A stretch of 64,000 nt of DNA from Symbiodinium microadriaticum (taxonomy: Eukaryota; Sar; Dinophyceae; Suessiales; Symbiodiniaceae), in NCBI GenBank assembly GCA_001939145.1, contig LSRX01000859.1:220073-284072 (forward strand), in the 5' to 3' direction. The notes below the pieces were generated by a model. It was not told where the DNA came from. It saw only the letters and a list, made by a program, of their open reading frames with translations, and ran no database searches. Every line of letters starts with the position of its first letter. Position 1 is the first letter of the stretch. Shown in pieces: positions 21,842 through 30,706 of this stretch. Both the position numbers and the translations under genes were made by a program.

Positions 21842-22364
21842 TCGAGGTCCTCACAAACTCAGTGCAGTCATCAATGAGCCGGGCTAAGGCGGAGTGTTTA
21901 GCCTTCATGTGTCGCCTAAGGTACTGTGGAGAGGCCACCCAATGATGACATTCTGGGCAATGCTGCACATTCTGGGTCACCAGCGGATGAGCAGCAAGCT
22001 CCAGCCAAGTACAATCTTTGGCTGCTTCAAGTATTTCTCGGCGTTCGACCAGAGCTTCGTTCACCTGTCTAGTTCCAGGCCTGGCTCCTGCTCAAGGTAC
22101 AAGTTCCGAAGGCCCTCACAACTACGGGAGTTCACATGGTAGTAGAAGTTGGGCCAGTTGTTGAACTTCCGAGCAGCGCTTATTCCGTCCTTGGCATGCT
22201 CCATGTGAGCTCCACTGTTTTGGGCGTTTTTCAGTGGTTTGACGCTCCTCCTGGGCTTCTTCACTCATGTGCTGGAGAAACTGATGTCGTTTGCATTCAG
22301 CAGCAGTCGCAAACAACTGCCCACATTCTGTGCACTCGAAGGTATCATGTAACACATGATCCAC
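21648..22364 (-). pseudogene. zinc-finger region of LINE-A
   Basis: Three fingers are visible. The first, near 22.33 kb, reads CTECGQLFATAAECKRHQFL with a final His (C-x2-C-x12-H-x4-H). The second, near 21.98 kb, reads CPECHHWVASPQYLRRHMKA with a final His (C-x2-C-x12-H-x4-H). The third, near 21.80 kb, reads CRYCKVPFQRRDAHPRSC (C2HC). They fall in different frames because of indels. Fingers of this type in LINEs usually bind nucleic acid. Confidence 0.65.
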
Positions 22365-22486
22365 CGGTTGAAACCGAAGGACGGTGTTGTGCAGAGAGCT
22401 AGGTTGAGAAGCTCAGGCATCAGTCACATGTGCTCTTAGAATGGCTCGCCACTGTAGCTGCGCAGGTCCTGGCTGCAGTTCCGGAC

Positions 22487-23227
22487 CTAACAATGCGCAT
22501 CCAGTTGAGTTCTATGCTCAATGCCTCTGTGCATCAAGTATATAGGATCCGTCGCCGCCATTCTCTTCATGAAACTTTGATTGATGGTCTCCCTGGTCAG
22601 CATGCTGCGTGACTTCGCCGCACTTCTGGCCTGTTGGATGAGTATAAGGTCACAATCTGCTTGGCCTCCATTCCGGGGATACCCGTGCAGTCTAACCCAT
22701 GAAGAAGACAGGAGGGAACGCAGGCTTTCCAGAGCCTCATCCGGGGCTGCAGTGCCACCGCTTGGCACTTCAGAATGGAACGAAGCCGTGTCTGTTGGGC
22801 CTGTGCCAGCTGCACTCTTCTTTTGACAATCTCATGTTCGAACTGGCGGTATGATACGCCGACTCCCAGATATACATGTTGGGGAACAGTTTTGATGTCC
22901 ACATTCTGCTGGTTGATGCGAAAACGCATGAACGAGCCTTGGGTCTTCTCCACAATATACTGAGCATCGCTGCCGCTTTGGAGCCTCGGAGTTCGACGAT
23001 TAGCACAGTCTTGTCCGTGCTGACCTGGAGTTTGTGTGCCTCGAGGTGGACGAGCACAGCCTTGACCCCTTGGTATAGGCCTCCTCCAATGCTGCACCAG
23101 TCTTGATCACCCAAGCAAAGTGGAAATCATCAGCGAAAACCGTCCCTCTCTTCGCCACTGCAACCTGTCCGGGTCTTTGAGGATCCAGCCTGAGTAGAGA
23201 GCCCAAAGAATGGGCGAGGGGCCACAT
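22487..23227 (-). pseudogene. LINE-A reverse transcriptase, palm to thumb
   Basis: The reading around 23.25-23.15 kb gives RKGLRQGCGPSPILWALYSG, the motif B region, followed by GTVFADDFHF, the Y/F-A-D-D catalytic motif with both aspartates. Downstream, in another frame, are HVYLGVGVSYRQFEHEIV and LRSILKCQAVALQPRMRLWK, typical of the LINE thumb and connection. At least three frameshifts interrupt it. The enzyme would have copied the element RNA at the target site; this copy cannot. Confidence 0.7.
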
Positions 23228-23289
23228 CCTTGCCTGAGTCCCTTGCGTATCTCATCGCTGAGGTCACCATGGTTGACCCGTAGTTCTGC

Positions 23290-23890
23290 CTAGTTATGTA
23301 TGGCAAGGATCACCGCTATCAGGTCTGGTGGCACCTGAGCGTCAGTCAGTGCCATGCGTAGATCGTCACCTTCGACACGTCGAGTGACAACTGTAGATCC
23401 CCACAATGCTTCTCTGCTCCCTACCTTGCCTCGTCGTAAAAGGAGTGCGAGTTTGTTGGGTCGCAAGGGAGCGAACCTCTGCACAATGAGAGATGACTCT
23501 CTCCACTGCCTGCTGCAAAGAAGCAGCGACCTTGGCCATTGGGGGCTCAGCTGCGAAAGAGAAGTGAGGGCCTTCCCAGGTTTTGGAAGAAGAACGAGTT
23601 CACTTATACACCATGCTCAAATCAAGACCACCGGTCCTGCTTGGAATACCATTCGGTGTCACCGTGGGGCAGAGGGCCTTCCAAAGAGCTGCCGACTGCG
23701 AAGGCATTGATTTACCAAACTTACGGATGGCCCGGTTGATCTCTCTCATCAAAGGTGAGCTCAACAGGAGTCTGCAGTGTCTCCTGAGCAGATGGCTCCG
23801 GACCACCATACAAGTCAGTGAAGTACTTACGGATGTCGCTGAACTCCTCCTCTCGTGTTTGAAGGTGCCCTTCAGTTGAAGTCTCTGCCT
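23290..23890 (-). pseudogene. LINE-A reverse transcriptase, N-terminal part
   Basis: Pieces in several frames include EFSDIRKYFTDLYGGPEPS near 23.83 kb, a KFGKSMPSQSAALWKAL block near 23.71 kb, LLPKPGKALTSLS near 23.58 kb, and VEGDDLRMALTDAQVPPDLI near 23.34 kb. The order matches the fingers-palm approach of LINE reverse transcriptases. Conserved residues are partly lost. Confidence 0.55.
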
Positions 23891-23893
23891 TCT

Positions 23894-24238
23894 TTATTTC
23901 GGCGCGAATTTTCTTGCCGACTTGGCGAGACCTTCCTGGACCTTGGCGGGTTTGAGTCTGCCTGGGTCTCCTGGGCATCGGCACTGAAGCTTGTACAGGA
24001 AGGTGCCTGCATCCCGTGGTCTGCACACACGGCGTATACGAGCTGCCTGGTCCAGGAGGTTCTCCCTGACGAGGATAAAGTCTATCTGGGCTCCCTTCGA
24101 GGAAGGGCCTGGAAATGATGTTGATCTTGCTGAGGGCACACTGAGTTCGGGACAACACCATGGCCACAGACCGGTAAACTGGTAAACTCGCCAATGAGAG
24201 TGCCATGTCTCAGCGGTATATATGCCATGTGGAGCCAT
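23894..24238 (-). pseudogene. LINE-A AP-endonuclease, C-terminal part
   Basis: The frame contains SSKGAQIDFILVRENLLDQA, the I-D-(Y/F)-I-L-V/x-R block that precedes the S-D-H motif of LINE endonucleases. The following SDH motif is not clear. The N-terminal part of the domain is in the adjacent frame at 24082-24609. Confidence 0.6.
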
Positions 24239-24609
24239 AGCTTAGCTCGCTGCTTGATGAGGTGCTCGGCTTTGTGGGCCTGAGGTAGAACCGAGCGCCC
24301 CATATTCCATGTTGTCTGGTACACGCAGAAGACATCCAGGAGTCTCACATGCAAAAGCCTTCCTGGGATGTGTTCCAGGAAAAGCAAACCGGCCCTGATC
24401 AGACAAAGAAATCCGGTTTTCGCTGGCCCACCTGTATGAATGGCATGCCAGCGAGAGCCATGCGGGGCCCCCTCCGCCGTTGTAAACTCGAAGTCTTCTT
24501 TCCAGGCGGTTTTCTGCAGGCATAGGATGTCTACAGGCTCCCTTCTGGCATCCTCATCCCTCAGCCATGTGAGGATTTCCTGATAACGAGTTGTGATGAG
24601 AGGCCTCAC
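24082..24609 (-). pseudogene. LINE-A AP-endonuclease, N-terminal part
   Basis: Contains EPVDILCLQKTAWKEDFEF, the D-I-x-x-L-Q-E-T region of AP-type endonucleases with the catalytic Glu replaced by Lys. Upstream in another frame near 24.62 kb is VVTYNC, corresponding to the first strand with the conserved Asn. The mutated catalytic Glu and the frameshifts make it inactive. Confidence 0.65.
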
Positions 24610-25037
24610 AGTTGTATGTCACCACTCGTAGTCTTCTGCCAGGTCGACCTGGCTGCAAAGATTTTGGAGCAATTGCCGATGTCGGCTGACTGTGCTGGGG
24701 TTCTCGCTGTAGCTTGTGTAGTTTGGAATCGTCTGCCTCTATACCACGTAGTGACGTAGTGTGGGCTGGTCCTTGCAGAGCCCGCTGTATCGCTCTGCAA
24801 TATGCCCTCTTTCTAAGTGGCTCCTGAAGTCTGAGTCTTTGAGGCTGCCTGTCACAACGGCTATCACCGGGTGACTTTGCCCCTGCATGGATTGGTAGAG
24901 CTCTTTGTTCGGCTCCAGGTTCCTGTGGTGATCAGGGAACCCAACCCTCGCATCTGCCATGGCTGCACGCACATCTGGTAGTAGGCTGAGTAGTAGCAAG
25001 AGAACAGTCTGGTGCGTCTGCCTCCTTGCTATGCAAT

Positions 25038-25172
25038 GTGCGAAGACTAGTCACTTTTCCGCTCAGCCGTTGGCTTGAACTCAAGGGGCCCCTGCGGTCA
25101 AAGGGGTGCTTTCAGCTGTACAAACTCTACAGACACACTGTACGCGCACTGCAAAATGGGTCGGTTTCACAC
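25038..25172. repeat. 135-base direct repeat, copy 1
   Basis: Identical over 135 bases to 25359-25493. The copies bracket a 186-base segment that contains an N at 25296. This may be a genuine duplication or an assembly-joining artefact. Confidence 0.9.
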
Positions 25173-25206
25173 CCGTGACTCTTACAGCGTCAGTGTGGGA
25201 AAAACT

Positions 25207-25371
25207 TCAGCCTCCAGGATCGATGCCTAAGTCATCGTCCTCTTCCTTCTTTGTCGACCTTCTCTGAAGCTGCTTGGCGCGCTCCTTCACAACGCNCGCG
25301 CAGGGGCGTACTATTGGGCTACGAGCTCTGGTTCTCTTAACCGAGAGCTCCGCTACCAGTGCGAAGACTAG
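25207..25371 (-). CDS. small frame between the direct repeats, possible C-terminal exon
   Basis: A 54-codon minus-strand frame reads VVKERAKQLQRRSTKKEEDD and ends DLGIDPGG before a stop. It is basic then acidic and looks like a genuine protein C-terminus, but has no start codon and an ambiguous base in one codon. Unrecognised. It may be a piece of LINE-A or of another retroelement inserted here. Confidence 0.3.
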   Translation of the reverse strand, partial: LVFALVAELSVKRTRARSPIVRPCAXVVKERAKQLQRRSTKKEEDDDLGIDPGG

Positions 25372-25493
25372 TCACTTTTCCGCTCAGCCGTTGGCTTGAA
25401 CTCAAGGGGCCCCTGCGGTCAAAGGGGTGCTTTCAGCTGTACAAACTCTACAGACACACTGTACGCGCACTGCAAAATGGGTCGGTTTCACAC
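25359..25493. repeat. 135-base direct repeat, copy 2
   Basis: Second copy, identical to 25038-25172, with 321 bases from start to start. Confidence 0.9.
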
Positions 25494-25970
25494 AATGGCT
25501 CCGGGACTTGGGACCCGGACGCTCTCCATGTCTTGGTCTGGAGCTGGTGTGCCTGCACAGGAGGCTGTGGTCATATAGTCATGGTAGTCCATGGCCACAT
25601 CTTGGCTGTGGGGACCAGATTTCTGCCTGTGCACTGGTCCTGCTTGCCCATGTCAGAGTCATTTTGCTGTGCACACAACGGAAGGACACCGGCCGTGCGT
25701 TCAGGCAGGTTGTGGGTCTGTACCTGGCCAGCCACATGGTACACACTGAGAAAAGATGACAAAGGCTGCGAAATGCACGTGCAGGTAATCTTTATTCGCT
25801 TGCATCTGTTTTTCTGCATGTCGGCTGAAGTTGGTGCCTGCCCTCGAGACTCTGCACACAGCTTCACAGCTTTCCCTGCTCTTTAGGCATTCGCCTAGGC
25901 GCACTGGTGTGTACTGACTGAGGGTGCAATCCTGTGTCCTGGACTGCAATAGCACATCGACTGGCATGTA

Positions 25971-26432
25971 TCAAGTACTCACTGGGTCGTCCTCTGGGAA
26001 CCATGTCGGCCACTCCTCGTTGAACGGCGACGCCGGTGTCGGGATCGGCGGCGCTGATTTCGAGGGATGGAGGTTCGGGGTCCTCCTTGTAGTTGGAGCT
26101 GGGGCAGTCATCGTCGTAGGAGGCCGGGAGGGGAACGCAACTGGGACCTCAGTCGAGACCCCAGCCGGAGCTGCGGATTCATCTTCACTATCAAAGGCTT
26201 CAAGCAGACGGTCCAGCTCCATGTCCACCATTGCTTCCTCCAGTTCAGCTTCCGAAAGCCGTGCCCATTGGGCCGTGGCTGTTGTCGCCGTAGAAACCGT
26301 AGCCTTGGCTGAGACCTCAGTACCGCGTGTCTGTGCGCTCCGTGTCGCAGCAGGCAAGTCCTCTTCTGTCTCCGTGGGCGATGCCAAATCCCACAGTAGA
26401 TCAGGATGGAGATGGAAGCCATGCCTTGCCAA
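25971..26432 (-). CDS. LINE-A ORF1, downstream part
   Basis: A 153-residue frame with RLSEAELEEAMVDMELDRLL, an acidic amphipathic helix, and a Pro/Thr-rich tail. It follows the 26455-27639 frame with a small gap and probably continues it after a frameshift. No nucleic-acid-binding motif is seen. Confidence 0.4.
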   Translation of the reverse strand: MARHGFHLHPDLLWDLASPTETEEDLPAATRSAQTRGTEVSAKATVSTATTATAQWARLSEAELEEAMVDMELDRLLEAFDSEDESAAPAGVSTEVPVAFPSRPPTTMTAPAPTTRRTPNLHPSKSAPPIPTPASPFNEEWPTWFPEDDPVST

Positions 26433-26454
26433 AGCTCACTTCCAGAAGCAAAGA

Positions 26455-27639
26455 CTATTCATATTCCAGTCGTCCAAAGCCCGGCGAAGTAGACTGGAGC
26501 TTGTCCTCCTCTTCCAGATCGATGTCGGCCGGCTCCTCCCCTGCTGGTCGGCGTTGCTTGCAGGACCCGGTGGCCTGGCAGCCTCCGGTTGCGGGGCAAC
26601 CACGATGCGAATGTCCTTGCCCTACGCCTGGAAACCATGGCGTTGTTACTCCAACTTGTCCGAGAGCTGCGGCCCTGGGGCAGCAGTGTATCTTCTGCGG
26701 TAGCTGCTTGACAGGCGCGCGCTTGGCTTTCACTACCCGTTTGCTCGGTGAGGGGGTCTTCATGGTGGCCTTGGTCTGGTCCTTGTCTCCATGTTCGGGC
26801 GTGGGAGTGGTGCCAAAATGCGCTGCACCAGGCGAGGTCATGTATGGATCCCTCCCTGCCATCTCTGCCATGGTCTGGCCTCTGCTCACAACCGCAAGTC
26901 CTGTCGACGCCGGCGGTGTCATGGGCGCCGCCCCAGTATGACGGCTCGGCGGGGTCGTTGGCGCAGCACCACCAGAACCATCGAACTGTTTCAGCAGGTC
27001 GGCCAGATGCGTGTTGGCTCGTCCTGAGTTGGCTGCATCTTCTGATTGCTCCGCATGTGCATCATGTGCATCCCACTCCATCTCTCCAGCCTGGATAGCC
27101 TCGGTATTCAAGGGCATTCCCTTGGCTGCTGCCTCCTGGATCAGACGGTACGCTTCTTTCTGATTCGCTTGTATGCTCTGTATGTCCTCTTGCAGCCTCA
27201 TCACATCCTGTTCGAATCTGATTTTCTCCTTTACATAGGACTTGCGCATGTCCGCCTGACCAGCAATGCTGCCTCTCCTTGAGCTCGGCCTAAAGCCTGA
27301 AAAGCGAACATCCATCTTCCTCGCAGGGTTCACGGCTCCCTGCACTGCCTGCACCAAAGAGGGCACAGCCCCCTTCCGAAAAGCAACGCTCCTGCAGGGG
27401 TGCAATTGCATCGGTAGCAGTTCTGCGAGTATCGTAAGCAGGGAAAGGCAGCTGGGAACGTTTCTCACTGCCGACCGCTCGAATGACCACGATCTCGAGG
27501 GGAACGCCAAGAGCCAGACCACTAATCCCAGCGCTTGCCACCCCCACCATGCTGGTCTTCTTTTGCTTGCCAGGGTCACTGCTGACTGTTCTTCCCCATG
27601 GAATAACTTGACTGTAACTTCCTTTTCAACCACGGACAC
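26455..27639 (-). CDS. LINE-A ORF1-like, coiled-coil protein
   Basis: A 394-residue minus-strand frame. A central coiled-coil (about residues 130-170, with KEKIRFEQDVMRLQEDIQSI) is followed by Pro/Thr-rich low-complexity sequence and an acidic C-terminus. Position upstream of the endonuclease in the same orientation, and coiled-coil content, fit a LINE ORF1 RNA-chaperone-like protein. No zinc knuckle is visible. The first 100 residues may be UTR rather than protein. The true start is uncertain. Confidence 0.45.
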   Translation of the reverse strand: MSVVEKEVTVKLFHGEEQSAVTLASKRRPAWWGWQALGLVVWLLAFPSRSWSFERSAVRNVPSCLSLLTILAELLPMQLHPCRSVAFRKGAVPSLVQAVQGAVNPARKMDVRFSGFRPSSRRGSIAGQADMRKSYVKEKIRFEQDVMRLQEDIQSIQANQKEAYRLIQEAAAKGMPLNTEAIQAGEMEWDAHDAHAEQSEDAANSGRANTHLADLLKQFDGSGGAAPTTPPSRHTGAAPMTPPASTGLAVVSRGQTMAEMAGRDPYMTSPGAAHFGTTPTPEHGDKDQTKATMKTPSPSKRVVKAKRAPVKQLPQKIHCCPRAAALGQVGVTTPWFPGVGQGHSHRGCPATGGCQATGSCKQRRPAGEEPADIDLEEEDKLQSTSPGFGRLEYE

Positions 27640-27754
27640 GTGCCGTGGTGGTCAGTCAGGAGCCTTTTGCTTCTAGCAGAAATGGAAAGCCCTTGCCTCA
27701 GTCGGCTTCCCGTCTTCGATCGCTTGCTATCCGCGCTTCTGCGGTATTCTGAAC

Positions 27755-28005
27755 CCTACATACATACATACATACATACATACATACATACATACATACA
27801 TAAAGTACATACATAAAGTACATACATACATACATACATACATACATACATACATACATAGGAAAACTATGTATACATATACACATCTACATATACATAC
27901 CAACATATGCATGCATATACATATACATATGCATAGGTGTATGTACACATACACATACATAAGAAGTTCATACGTATACATGTACATACACATACTCCTT
28001 TTGGC
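27755..28005. repeat. ATAC/ATAT microsatellite, left flank of YR element
   Basis: CATACATACATA runs from 27757 to 27860 with two AAGTA interruptions, then TACATATACATATGCA-type mixtures to about 28000. Similar repeats flank the retroelement on its other side at 34.6-35.0 kb. Confidence 0.95.
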
Positions 28006-28088
28006 GCGCCTGCTTCTGCCAAGTGTCCCAAGCGGCGGTCGCCGCTGAAGTGAAAGAAAAGCCAGTCTGACTGGAAAGAGCCCTGCCG

Positions 28089-28182
28089 AAGAACCCGAAG
28101 GAAAGGAGGTCCTAAACCGAAAGGGAAGGGGCCAAGGAGGAGGTCCTAAACCGAAAGGGCAAGAGCCTAAACCGAAGAGGCT
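28089..28182. repeat. CCTAAACCGAAAGGG short repeats
   Basis: Three copies of CCTAAACCGAA(A/G) plus purines at 28111, 28145 and 28166, and related GAAGGAAAGG text. They lie just beyond the 3' end of the recombinase frame and may be part of the element's 3' terminal region. Confidence 0.7.
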
Positions 28183-28227
28183 AAAGCAAGGGTCATCCAT
28201 CTCCATCTTACTTGGACAACGTCCACT

Positions 28228-28674
28228 TCACAGGTCAGCTGCGGCTACATGCAGCTCCAAGAGGGGCCGCGCAAACTTTCGGAGCACAGAAATGCGACGG
28301 CGCGACGAACTTGAAAGCTGCATGAGCAAAAGCTGAGCGGCAACTTCTTGAAGGTAGAACTCGATTGTTTTAACTTTGCTCCAGCGCCCTCGCCAAGCGA
28401 CCAGGGATATGTCCTCTGTTTCCAGATACAAAAACGTGGCCCCACTGCCACGCAACACGCCCGGCGTGGCGCCGCGCTCGGCTTGGGTGTACGGAACTCC
28501 CAAGCGCGCCATAATGGCGTTCCACTGCCGACGATAAACATGCATCGAAGCGCGAAACAGGCGGGCATCAAGTGGAAGGTCTTTGTAGAGGGCGGTAAGA
28601 AACTGCAAAGTCAAAGGGTCATCGAGTCGACTGTGCTGCCGTCTGGCAAACCGTTGAGTCTTTGAATTGCGCAC
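28228..28674 (-). CDS. tyrosine recombinase catalytic domain of YR retroelement
   Basis: A 148-residue frame. TPGVLRGSGATFLYLE at residues 70-85 resembles the H-x-x-R-x-G-G-A-T box, with Arg75 in the place of the second catalytic Arg and Thr70 in the usual His position. WRGRWSKVKTIEFYLQE at 94-110 matches the (H/W)-x-G-R-W ... Y-(I/L) box, with Tyr107 as candidate nucleophile. This box is the signature of recombinases in DIRS-type elements. The upstream half is in the neighbouring frame (28709-29134), so one frameshift separates them. Role: integration of the circular cDNA. Confidence 0.65.
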   Translation of the reverse strand: MRNSKTQRFARRQHSRLDDPLTLQFLTALYKDLPLDARLFRASMHVYRRQWNAIMARLGVPYTQAERGATPGVLRGSGATFLYLETEDISLVAWRGRWSKVKTIEFYLQEVAAQLLLMQLSSSSRRRISVLRKFARPLLELHVAAADL

Positions 28675-28708
28675 GTGTACGTAGGCGACGCAGAACGAGA
28701 GGCACGAT

Positions 28709-29146
28709 TTAGGAAGGGTGCAGCATGCAGAGGAAGCCGATCAAGGTAACAGCGGCCCAATCTTTCCAGCCGCGTAACCGCTGCTTGAATGATAGGCTGA
28801 GAGATAACGGGGCGGCATTGCCCGGGTTCAGTTGCTTGCCACTTCTTATCGACCTGCCAAGCTGGAGCGAGGCATGAGCGATACTCCGGAAAGCCTGATA
28901 ATACAAGTGCAACCCAAAAGCCCTCAAGCTAAGTGCGGCCGCACGTGACGACGACATGGCCTGTTCAAAGGTAAACTTGAGATCACTTTCCAACCAAGCG
29001 ACAAAAGCACCTAAGGCCTTACGCATCTTGTGCTTCGTGGAGGCTGCAAAGCCGGACTCAAGGTCGAGAGCGCCACGAGGCACAGGAGGCACTGAGGGCC
29101 CGGGGTTGGGCTCAATGTCGCCACCTAGAAGCAAGAGGAGCCGAAG
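28709..29146 (-). CDS. 2A motif followed by core-binding domain of the recombinase
   Basis: The frame carries the 2A motif at its start and then a helical domain with KHKMRKALGAFVAWLESDLK, resembling the SAM-like core-binding domain that precedes tyrosine recombinase catalytic domains. After 2A-type skipping the downstream protein would begin with the proline of the motif. It ends at a stop at 28709 before the catalytic half, which is in another frame. An in-frame stop lies just upstream of the 2A leader, and the polymerase frame ends at 29112, so one indel separates polymerase and 2A. Confidence 0.6.
   Translation of the reverse strand, partial: LRLLLLLGGDIEPNPGPSVPPVPRGALDLESGFAASTKHKMRKALGAFVAWLESDLKFTFEQAMSSSRAAALSLRAFGLHLYYQAFRSIAHASLQLGRSIRSGKQLNPGNAAPLSLSLSFKQRLRGWKDWAAVTLIGFLCMLHPS
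29096..29146 (-). promoter_or_regulatory. 2A-like ribosome-skipping motif
   Basis: Reads LRLLLLLGGDIEPNPGP. The core GDIEPNPGP matches the 2A consensus D-(V/I)-E-x-N-P-G-P at every fixed position and has the leucine-rich leader usual for 2A sequences. The expected skip is between Gly (29099-29101) and the final Pro (29096-29098). It lies at the polymerase-recombinase boundary and would make two proteins from one frame. Confidence 0.8.
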
Positions 29147-29450
29147 CCAACGCCCAGCGAGACATCAGGTCTTCTAGCCACAGGGGCCGCGCCTTCGAGA
29201 CCGGAGCGACAGCACGACCACGGGAAGGGCCGTCGCTTCGATTCTTGGCAGAATACACATGCAAGCCGCCGGGGTACAGTCCGCCCCCCAGCAAGCTCAG
29301 CAAACGATCCCTTGAAGGACGTGGCTCAAGGCAGGACTGTTCGACCGGCCCTTTGCGGAGGCGCCCAGCAGCACTCGAGAGTCGATAAGACCCGAGAGTC
29401 TGGAGTTCGGGTGACGAGACGAGCACCATTTCAACCAAGTCTTGTAGCAT
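29112..29450 (-). pseudogene. C-terminal tail of YR element polymerase
   Basis: The frame contains LGGGLYPGGLHVYSAKNRSD then GPSRGRAV. The (N/E)-x-x-D-G-P-S-R stretch is typical of the end of RNase H in gypsy- and DIRS-like polymerases. It ends in a stop that overlaps the 2A motif in another frame. Confidence 0.5.
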
Positions 29451-30706
29451 CGGGTCTCAAGGATGTTGATGTGACCATGTTTCTTAAACCTATACCTAAG
29501 GAGTTCCCAAAACTCCAAAGAATCGCTGAGCTCTCCGATCCACTCTGGGTCGTCGTGGAAAGGACGAGGCTCACAACTCACGTCACTGACGGGAGGCAAG
29601 GGGACTAAACCACCTAAGGTAAGGGTTTGCAGGGTGGAGTGCTTTGCAGACAAGGGAAGCACTGGAACCGAGCCGTCACGAGCCCACAAGCTGCCAGAAG
29701 CCATGCGCTGGACCAGACGAGTCGGAGCCCGAGCCGCAAAGCTGGAAACGGCTTCACCGACAGAAGGCCTCGCACCGAAAACTGCAAAGCTTGAAGGAAA
29801 ACAACGGGCTTCAAAGGCTGCAAGACTCTGCGAAGAGAAAGTGCCCTCGATCCGGAAGTGGGCTTGGTCTGTGCAGGTGCAGGGGCCGCCAAGCTCGAGC
29901 AGCCAACGTGGCCGCTTAAAGGGGGCGCCGAAGGAGCAGCAACAGTAGCGAGTCAACACGGCTCCGAGGCTGGCGAGCCGCACGAAGCACTGCATGTAGA
30001 ACATCACACTTGAGCCAGGCTGCTCAATCGAGCGGTAGCCTCCGTTCAAAGCCACGAGACACAGCAGGAACGCAGTCCGACGGGCCAGGCGGTTGTCTCG
30101 CTGCACCGAGCCTAACTTAGACCCACAACCCCAAGGCAAAGACTTAGACCTAAGGCGTGGGCGCTGCAAGGGTTGGAAGGAGCAAGCAGGGGGTAAGGCC
30201 ACTCTCCAACGACTCGCCTCAGTGCGAGCGTGCGAAGTTCGTGAAAACCGCATCGGAGTGAAGATCGCTGAAAAGGACAACCCGAGGGGCGGCGTCGTCG
30301 CTACCAAGGAGCCCGGGAAAAGTCCTGAGCCCTGCGGCCTTGTGAGCGGCTGTCCATTCACACGTCTCGGCACAGAGCTCGAGAGCGTCGCACAGCACGC
30401 CTTCCGACAAAGGTCGCCCCGCAGGGAAGCACTGAGGCACAGCAGGGCGTTCAGTGTGTTCGAAAGCCGGAGCCGAATCGATGCCCAAACCCTCCAGGCA
30501 GTCCGCAGCAGGATTGGCCAAACGAGTGTAAAAACCACGCTGCTCTGAAAACCGCCAAAGCTCTTTGACAACCGACTCGGGAAGGGGAGCTTCAACCAAG
30601 CCCGCGCCGTCGGGGCTTGCGTCCATGGCGAACAATTTCTCAGTGTAGGACACACGGAGATCGGTTTGCAACGCAGGACCGAGCATCGACAAAGCCAGAA
30701 GCTCAT
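29297..30706 (-). pseudogene. RNase H part of YR element polymerase
   Basis: Only the C-terminal half of this 469-residue frame is meaningful. HINILETRCYKTWLKW at residues 412-427 carries the conserved Glu helix and LIDSRVLLGASAKGRSNS at 440-457 the later Asp and the D-S-x-x-x-x-G-x-x-x-K-G-R-S-x-S segment of RNase H. An upstream stretch (VSDVSCEPRPFHDDPEWIGE) is linker. The N-terminal half is a shadow of the true frame (30219-31796) and the switch occurs between 30.3 and 29.9 kb. Confidence 0.6.

Larger units (their letters stand above)
19997..27640 (-). mobile_element. LINE-A: decayed LINE with EN, RT, zinc fingers and USP-like domain
   Basis: On the minus strand, ordered domain remnants run from a coiled-coil ORF1 (27.6-26.4 kb) through AP-endonuclease (24.6-23.9 kb), reverse transcriptase (23.9-22.5 kb), C2H2 and C2HC fingers (22.4-21.7 kb) to a ubiquitin-specific-protease-like domain (21.0-20.0 kb). 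Successive pieces change frame many times, so the copy is dead but nearly complete in extent (about 7.6 kb). No poly(A) tail or target-site duplication is clear. The 3' end meets a microsatellite. Domain order marks it as a non-LTR retrotransposon. The protease module is not part of standard LINEs. Confidence 0.8.

Noticed and set aside
25297-25360. tRNA-like GGTTCTCTTAACCGAGAGCT stretch
   Set aside because: The arms form one simple hairpin without anticodon, D or T arm geometry, and the reverse strand is readable as protein.
26297-26317. ACCGTAGCCTTGGCTGAG, similar to the dinoflagellate spliced leader CCGTAGCCATTTTGGCTCAA
   Set aside because: Several bases are missing or changed, it lies inside LINE-A ORF1 on the opposite strand, and no splice donor follows.
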